A DNA stretch of 64,000 nucleotides, from positions 10,414,001-10,478,000 of the forward strand of contig NC_088316.1 in NCBI RefSeq assembly GCF_910592395.1, written 5' to 3'. Positions 58,297 to 64,000 of this stretch are shown here, in pieces. Position 1 is the first letter of the stretch; each line of letters starts with the position of its first letter. The stretch is from Lineus longissimus (Eukaryota; Nemertea; Pilidiophora; Heteronemertea; Lineidae). Both the position numbers and the translations under genes were made by a program. The notes beneath the pieces are model-generated. The model made no database searches, was not told where the DNA came from, and saw only the letters and a list, made by a program, of their open reading frames with translations.

Positions 58297-60417
58297 ATGT
58301 CTACGACTCCTCAACAAAGGAAGATTTATAAGTTCACTATGGTTAAGGATGTAGCGCTTGTAAAAGAGATTGTAGCCATCAACCCTTTCTCTGAAACGTC
58401 AAAGTGGAAAGTAGTGCTTCAGAACTTTAATTTTTATTTCACCTGGGAGGGACAAGAAAAAAAGGATGCAACTGAAAGAGGCATTGTCGATCGATTTGCT
58501 GTTCTCCTCACAAAATTCAAAAAGGATGAACTTACATCTGTCAGAGCGTAAGTATTTTCAGGCATGCATTAAACTTATGCATTTCACGAATAAATTGAGG
58601 AAGTACTAAGGATTATCCAACTGGTCTAATGCAAAAACTTTCTTTCGCCATCAAATAAGATTGTTTTCCAGATTAAAGTGATGAATTCGTTATTCATCTT
58701 AAGGGCCTCTTGTTTACTCTACAGGTCTGGTACTGATGAAGAAGTTAACAAGCGGAACGAATTGGTGAGGGAGGCAGCTGACTTGAAAACAGAAGCAGGT
58801 ACGATTAAAGTTAATGAAATGGCCAGGGCCATTGTGCTCACCTCATGTGGAGGAAAGATGGATAAAGAGCATGGTATTGTGTCATGTAGTGTTAGGTTTG
58901 ATGTAGGTCCAAGCAATTACAATTTCCCCAGAATGGCCAATTTACAGTACATTCGACCTCTGTGACCTTGAAAAGTAGGTCAAATCAAAGAAGACCCGGG
59001 TGACACATTGAATGGTTGTTAGAATTAGATGTACCTATGATATAAAATTGGTGCCAATCGGGCAAGTCATTACTAGGAATAATGGCATTTTGAAGAATTT
59101 AGGATTTGGCCCCCTCCCTGGAGGCCAAACGGCAAATCAGATTGCACCAAACTTCGGTACCTGAGATCACCTGACCAAGGGGTACATGTGTACTTAATTT
59201 GTGATCAATAGTCATTGCAGCTAAGAAACGTGCCATAGTTACGGCCTGACGGCGAATTTACGCCATTTGACCTCTGTGACCTTGACAAGAAGATAAAATT
59301 AAAAACCTGTGTGACATATACTGTATGGTGGTTAGATGTACCCATGATATCAAATTGGTGGCAATCGGACAAGAAGTTAAGGAATAATCACATTTTTAAG
59401 GTTTTTGGATTTTGCCCCCTGGTGGTCAAGTGGTGAATCATATTGGACCAAACTTCGGTCCCTGAGATCACCTGACTAAGGGGTAAATGTGTACCAAATT
59501 TGGTATCAATAGTCATTGCAGTTTAGAAACGTGCCATCGTTACATCCTAACGGCCAATTTAAACCATTTGACCTCTGTGACTTTGAAAAGGAGGTCAAAT
59601 CAAAAACCCGGAGGATTAATGATGCACCTTTGCTAGAAGTACCTACCATATTTTTTTCAAAATTTCCCGACTACTATTAAGGGATATATTGCATATTTTC
59701 ACTTTTAACGTTTGGCCCCCTGGTGGCCAAACCATGAAACGAATCGGACCGAAACTTGGTCTCCAAGGTGTCATTACATAAGGGTACATGTGTACCAAGT
59801 TTCAACTCAATAGCTTTAACAGTTACGAAACGTGCCCTGCTAACGGACGACGGAAGACGACGACGACGATGACGACGACGGACGACGGACGCCACGGTAT
59901 GGGATAAGCTCACCTCTGCTAAGAGGTGAGCTAAAAAGGAAAAAAAGAAAACCCAGGAGAAAGAAGAAGAAGAAAGGGCAAAAGCAATTCGCAAACAGGC
60001 CATGGAAGGTCTTGCCTCCACAGGTCAGTAAGCACGTGCATTTGAAACATTAGTGGATGTAGTAACGCGGAGGCCCAAGGTTCAAGTTCCTATCTATACT
60101 TCTCTCATGTCTTTGTAATGGGGTTATTTAAAGTGATTTGCCACCAAAACAAGGGTTAGTCAAATTAAGCTGATCTTCTCTGCACATTTTCAGACTCTGG
60201 AGATGTGGAAAAACCTCCAAAAATAAAGAGGAAGAAAGCCATGGACACATTGATGGAGTATTTGAATGAGAAAAACAAAAAGGCCAACCAACTAAGGGAA
60301 CGTGAAATCAACCTATCACACGAGAGGGCAGTGATGGAACTGCAGCTGAAGGAAAAAGAACTTCAACTAAGGGATCGTGAACTGAAACTTAAAGAAAACA
60401 CGCGGTTTGAGCAGTAA
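58297..60417 (+). CDS. Harbinger MYB/SANT-like DNA-binding protein, 4 exons
   Basis: Exons: 58297-58547, 58725-58798, about 59932-60022, 60194-60417; junction phases agree. The first exon, KFTMVKDVALVKEIVAINPF ... KWKVVLQNFNFYF, then RGIVDRFAVLLTKFKKDEL, matches the Myb/SANT-like domain of Harbinger accessory proteins. The typical SGTDEEVNKRNELVREAADL follows. Exons 3 and 4 form a Lys/Glu coiled coil (RAKAIRKQAMEGLAST ... LQLKEKELQLRDRELK). The role in the family is binding the element's ends and carrying the transposase to the nucleus. Intron 2 is almost entirely an R1 repeat. It faces the HARBI1-like exon tail to tail. No inactivating change seen, so it may still be expressed. Confidence 0.85.
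58812..59937 (+). repeat. Dispersed repeat R1, full copy inside an intron
   Basis: It begins ATGAAATGGCCAGGGCCATTGTGCTCACC and ends with ACGACGACGGACGACGGACG, then a hairpin GCTCACCTCT-GCTA-AGAGGTGAGC and TAAAAAG. Phrases such as CCAATTTACGCCATTTGACC(T)CTGTGACC and GGCCCCCTGGTGG recur about every 300 bp inside it. Confidence 0.8.
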
Positions 60418-60932
60418 AAGGGGTGTTGAACAAGTATGTCCATTCGCATTGTACCATACCAATGTTGTGTTCAAAGTCATTGACAAATTAAAGAGATGTT
60501 CCACTCATTGAACAATAATTTTATTTGAAGAGAGACAGGGTTCAGCAATGTTGAGTAGGTAAACTATTAATTAGAAGTAGTGCATTTGTTCAAATCATAA
60601 ACGAGCCATGAGAGTCACAGCCCCTCTACAGAGTGAGTCACAAAAAACTACACACTTTTTTTAAGCCTCATTGTTTTCTTATGTTGCAATCAATACAATA
60701 TCTTTTTACATCTGCTTGTGCAGCAACTCCCCCTGCATCTTTTTGTACCATATACACCTCATTAGATTTCATGCATGACTGCACAGGAGGAAAACAATTA
60801 AATCATAAACGAGCCAAGGGAGCAGATGAAATCTGACTGGAAAAAAGGAGACAACCAATTTCCTTCACTTCAGATTTATTTAAACATGTTTGGTTCATTT
60901 AAAAGTGGAATAGGCATATTAAATCATCCACA
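60418..60932. other. Gap between MYB gene and HARBI1 exon
   Basis: The DDE-bearing exons of the HARBI1-like gene would be expected here on the - strand but are absent. AAATCATAAACGAGCCA occurs twice (about 60594 and 60800). Nothing else is recognisable. Confidence 0.5.
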
Positions 60933-61376
60933 TTACTTCGAAGGCAAAGCTATGCCATGTAGGATTTCACCTGCACCCCTCACTTTGCTCTTGATGCTGA
61001 CAGTAGTATTGAATATCATGGACAGTTCGTCCTTTGCTCGACCGAACATACGAATTAACTCAACATAACGATTTGGATACGAGCGTCTTCGTAGGGTTAA
61101 ACAGAGTGCTTCTACTCCACTGGCCTTTGTCCCATTTTTAGCAACAACTGCATCTGGTAACATTAGTGCATGGCACAATCTAGGAATGTCCTCTTTTTCA
61201 AATCTGAAGAAGGCCCGACACTCGTCTTCAGAATACTCATCCAAGTCGAATCTGTCAAAACGATGCTGGTTAATTCGATTCGGTGGACGTGGCATTCGAT
61301 CAAAAAATCCTTCTGCTGCTAACACCAGGAGGATTTCATCCTCATCCTCTGGATTCTCGTCCATCAACAAAGACAA
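60933..61376 (-). pseudogene. HARBI1-like Harbinger transposase, first exon only
   Basis: The frame starts MSLLMDENPEDEDEILLVLA, then FRFEKEDIPRLCHAL ... NGTKASGVEALCLTLRRRSY and MFGRAKDELSMIFN, ending near GEILHGIALPS before a GTAATG donor (about 60943). This is the N-terminal region of HARBI1/PIF transposases. The DDE nuclease part (GFIDGT..., later Asp and Glu regions) is not found in the window, so the gene is truncated, probably by internal deletion between it and the MYB gene. Catalysis would have to be supplied from elsewhere. Confidence 0.8.
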
Positions 61377-61611
61377 TTCAGCTAATTCTTAGTCCATATC
61401 AGTACTTTACATCCCAAAAATAAGCAAAAACAAGACGAATATTGCCGAACCCGGAAGTAAATTCGATCGTCTGCAATATTTACAAAATTGGCGCGACACC
61501 TATCGTTACGGAGTGGAACTGACTACCCGGCTGACGAGTCGGGTTCGGAATTTCTTAACCGCGTCATCGCGTCACGACTCCCGACTCGAGTTGGAGTCGG
61601 GAGTCGGAGTG

Positions 61612-61644
61612 GGAGTGGGAGTCGGAGCTGATCTTAACCTCCCT
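61612..61644 (-). repeat. Right 33-bp terminal inverted repeat of the Harbinger-type insertion
   Basis: It is an exact complement of the left copy. Just inside it, 61575-61620 is an array of GAGTCGG/GAGTGG hexamers, including CGACTCCCGACTCGAG and its inverse, a likely transposase-binding region. Confidence 0.9.
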
Positions 61645-62342
61645 ACTGTCACAATCTCCACATCCCTCAACGTATCGAACCCTCAGAAGTTCAGATCCTT
61701 ATTGGTATGGACCAGCCAGAGGCACACACAAATCAGAAGAGGTCTTGAGAATCAACCAGTAGCCGTCCGCACTTGTCTGGGTTGGACTCTCATGGGGGTG
61801 GGGGCCAACCCCGAAAAAACTGACATCGAACCCTGTGTCAACAATTTGACAGCCAGTGACTCGACGCTACACCAAATGATGGAGAAGTTCTGGTCCACTG
61901 AGTATTTTGGTGTGACCCACAGCTTTCTACGCCCGACATCGTCAGAAGACAAGAAAGCAGAGAAGATTTTACAAGAGACCGTATCGCTAGTAGATGGGAG
62001 GTATCAAGTGGGAATGTTGTGGAGAGATGCTGAGTCTACCCTGCCCAATAACTTGCCCATGGCGCGGCGGCGTTACAACCACCTGCTGAACCGTTTCCAG
62101 AAGGACTCAAACTTTGCTAAGCTGTATCAAGGGACTTTAGATGACTACATCGACAAGGGTTACGCACGCAAACTATCGCCTGCTGAAGCCGAGATGACAT
62201 CGAAGAGAACGTGGTATCTCCCACATCATGGGGTCGTTAACCCACACAAGCCTGGCCGTGTCCGTGTTGTGTTTGATGCCGCTGCCTCATTCCAGAACTC
62301 TTTACTGAACGGAGCTTTGATGACGGGTCCTGACCTGCTTAA
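61645..62342 (+). pseudogene. BEL/Pao pol, part 1: start of reverse transcriptase
   Basis: This resumes the BEL element after the Harbinger insertion. A short first stretch in a shifted frame reads VQILIGMDQPEAH. After an indel near 61735 the main frame carries AVRTCLGWTLMGVGANPEK, typical of Pao, then NNLPMARRRYNHLLNRF, ARKLSPAEAEMTSKRTWYLP and KPGRVRVVFDAAASFQNS, the N-terminal RT motifs of this family. The frame is cut at 62342 by a TTAA MITE. It is the continuation of 35518-37384. Confidence 0.85.
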
Positions 62343-62951
62343 CCCTTAAAGCGCCAGAGGCGACGATCGTCGACATAAGGGGGAAAGCGCCAGAGGCGAC
62401 GATCGTCGACAGCAGACATTTAGTTCCACCTGTCTGCTAAGAGATGGCAGTGAGTGTGCATGTACGCTCTTTGGTACTTCGACAGTGATGCTTAGCACAA
62501 AATGGCATCGAAAAAATTTCAAGTTTCTATACAAGCTTTTGAGTATTTTATCAAAAACTTGAAGCCCCATTTTCGCGGGAATGACGTCATCAGGTGTAAT
62601 TAGCGCTGCTACGACTAATTAGACGGATGCTTCGACCAGGAATCGGATGGAAACGATGTATTTAGACCCAGACTTCATATTAAAATACCAAGGGAGGTAT
62701 AAAAAGCTGATGGAGGTATGTTCTGGCCATATTTTTGTTGATTATGGGTATTTGCACTAATTAACCCCTAATTAGTAAATTTTGGCGGGAAATGTCACAA
62801 AAATCGACGGGAATTACCATTTGTATAAAATCATCAGTACATTCCATGGTGTTTGTAACAAAAATAACGTTGTTATTAATCATTTTCAAAAATGCTTGGT
62901 TAATTCGGCGCTCAGGGGTAATATGATTTTGTTAATTCGGCGCTTTAAGGG
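62343..62951. repeat. 609-bp MITE with TTAA duplication inside BEL pol
   Basis: The ends CCCTTAAAGCGCC and GGCGCTTTAAGGG are perfect inverses, flanked by TTAA at 62339-62342 and 62952-62955. Near the left, AAGCGCCAGAGGCGACGATC occurs twice (62349 and 62386). Taking out the element with one TTAA leaves both BEL frames in the same phase. Confidence 0.92.
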
Positions 62952-62955
62952 TTAA

Positions 62956-64000
62956 TAGTCTTTTTGGTGTCCTCCAGAGATTCCGACTATACGATACAGC
63001 CCTGGCAGCAGATGTTGAAGCGATGTTCTTGAGAGTTAGAGTAGCCCCTGGAGATGCAGATTCATTGCGCTTTTTGTATAAGCAGGACCTCCAACAAGCA
63101 GGATCGCCTGACACTTATCAGATGGAATCGCATATCTTCGGAGCCAGCTGCTCACCGGCAAATTTTGCACTCAAGCTAACTGCCATAGACCATGCCACAA
63201 CATTCAGCAAAGAAGCGACCCAAGCCATCGAAGATGAGTTCTACATGGACGACTTCATCAAGTCTATAGAGGGCATCCCACCTGCTATACGTCTGACCCG
63301 AGAAGTTGTAGATTTGGCAGCCAAAGGGGGGTTTAGGCTCCATAAATGGATGTCCAATGCAAAGGAAGTATTGGCTGCTCTGAATGTCACTGAACTAGCA
63401 GTACAAGCGCTAGACTTCGACCAGGCGGACCTTCCCTGTCAGAGAACGCTAGGGATGCAGTGGTACATCCAAGAAGACGCCTTCACCTTCAGCTGTGAAC
63501 CCAAGGACACTCCTTTGACCAACCGAGGCCTCGTCAGCACCATGTGTTCAGTCTTCTACCCCTGCGGCTTCATCGCCCCGTTCATCGTCTGAGCTAAGTT
63601 TATGGTACAGGATCTCTGGCGTGAAGGCTTAGATTGGGACCAGCCCCTACCTGAACACCTATATCAGAAGTGGTTGGCATGGCTGTCATAATTGGAGCAG
63701 CTAAGAGACGTCAGGATCTCGAGACATCATCCAGGCTTCAGTTCTCAAGTGATGCACATCGAGTTGCACTTGTTCGGCGACGCCTCAGAAGCCGGCTTCG
63801 GAGCTGTGGCTTACCTTCGTTACCAGAATGCTCAAGGGGAAATCTGCTGTTCCTTCCTCGCCTCCAAGCCCGGGTAGCCCCACTTAAGATCCTTACCATA
63901 CCTAGACTCGAGCTGCAAGGTGCAGTTTTGGCAGCACGTCTGGGAGTGATGTTGGAGTCTGAGCTCAAAGTCCAAGTCGAGAGGAGAGTCCATTGGTCAG
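62956..64000 (+). pseudogene. BEL/Pao pol, part 2: reverse transcriptase and RNase H, runs off the window
   Basis: The frame reads FRLYDTALAADVEAMFLRVR, then GASCSPANFALKLTA, the active site FYMDDFIKS (YMDD, near 63243), GFRLHKWMSNAKEVLAAL, FSCEPKDTPLTNRGLVS and YPCGFIAPFIV. An in-frame TGA at 63590-63592 and a TAA near 63688 interrupt it. The same frame then carries the RNase H start LHLFGDASEAGFGAVAYL. A frameshift near 63870 leads to ILTIPRLELQGAVLAARL up to the window edge. Integrase and the 3' LTR are expected beyond. The copy is dead. Confidence 0.88.

Larger units (their letters stand above)
37386..61643. mobile_element. Harbinger-type DNA transposon, 24.3 kb with nested insertions
   Basis: Perfect 33-bp inverted repeats (37385-37417 and 61612-61644; GGGAGGTTAAGATCAGCTCC...) bound the stretch that splits the BEL element. 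Flanking triplets are TAA (37383-37385) and TAC (61644-61646), near the TWA 3-bp target of Harbinger elements. The right end carries a MYB-like gene and a HARBI1-like exon, the two-gene set of this superfamily. Removing the nested 20.25-kb element and the R1 copy leaves about 2.9 kb. An alternative reading, an inverted duplication at a rearrangement breakpoint, is not excluded. Confidence 0.65.

Noticed and set aside
37385-61644. A Polinton/Maverick (large virus-like transposon) reading of the 24-kb insertion
   Set aside because: No family B DNA polymerase, retroviral-type integrase, packaging ATPase or capsid gene is present, and the inverted repeats are only 33 bp.
1-64000. CRISPR arrays, bacterial operons, riboswitches, tRNA or rRNA genes
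   Set aside because: Spliced genes and transposon content show an animal genome; no repeat-spacer array or RNA gene was recognised. A covariance-model scan for tRNAs was not possible here.

Overview
The window is animal (metazoan) genomic DNA. Genes have GT-AG introns, the base composition is AT-rich, and miniature inverted-repeat elements (MITEs) are dense. BEL/Pao, DIRS, Harbinger, Mutator-like, LINE and gypsy-type remains all occur together. That mix, plus dispersed repeats ending in GTGAGCTAAAAA, suggests a marine invertebrate, perhaps a lophotrochozoan; the species cannot be resolved from sequence alone.

Region 1 (1-16.1 kb) holds the only conventional host gene I can assemble. It is a complete 12-coding-exon POSH/SH3RF gene (RING-type E3 ligase and scaffold with four SH3 domains) on the + strand. 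The summed exons give 867 codons, splice phases agree throughout, and it ends at a TAG at 16105-16107. Its introns carry at least six MITE, foldback or tandem repeats.

Region 2 (16.1-35.2 kb) is gene-poor. It contains two LINE reverse transcriptase 3' ends on the - strand, several MITEs, copies of a dispersed repeat called R1 here, a broken Mutator-like transposase between two direct repeats of about 280 bp, and a decayed gypsy-type gag.

Region 3 (35.2-64 kb) is a nest of transposons. A defective BEL/Pao retrotransposon (gag-protease at 35.5-37.4 kb, RT/RNase H at 61.6-64 kb, running off the window) is split by a 24.3-kb insertion bounded by a perfect 33-bp inverted repeat. That insertion is a Harbinger-type element: a MYB-like gene and the first exon of a HARBI1-like gene lie at its right end. 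Inside it lies a 20.25-kb element (37948-58200) with CACAGG...CCTGTG ends, palindromic subterminal repeats and two divergent multi-exon genes. One of these genes is split by a DIRS retrotransposon with perfect 70-bp inverted repeats. A large intron of the other holds a transposase gene with a Tudor-like tail. A 609-bp TTAA MITE sits in the BEL pol region. The order of insertion can be read directly: BEL, then Harbinger, then the 20-kb element, then DIRS and the intronic transposase.

The best candidate for an undescribed system is the 20-kb two-gene element. Its terminal 1.3-1.4 kb, including the last exon of the + strand gene and the terminal repeat, is tandemly duplicated. No tRNA, rRNA or CRISPR array was noticed.
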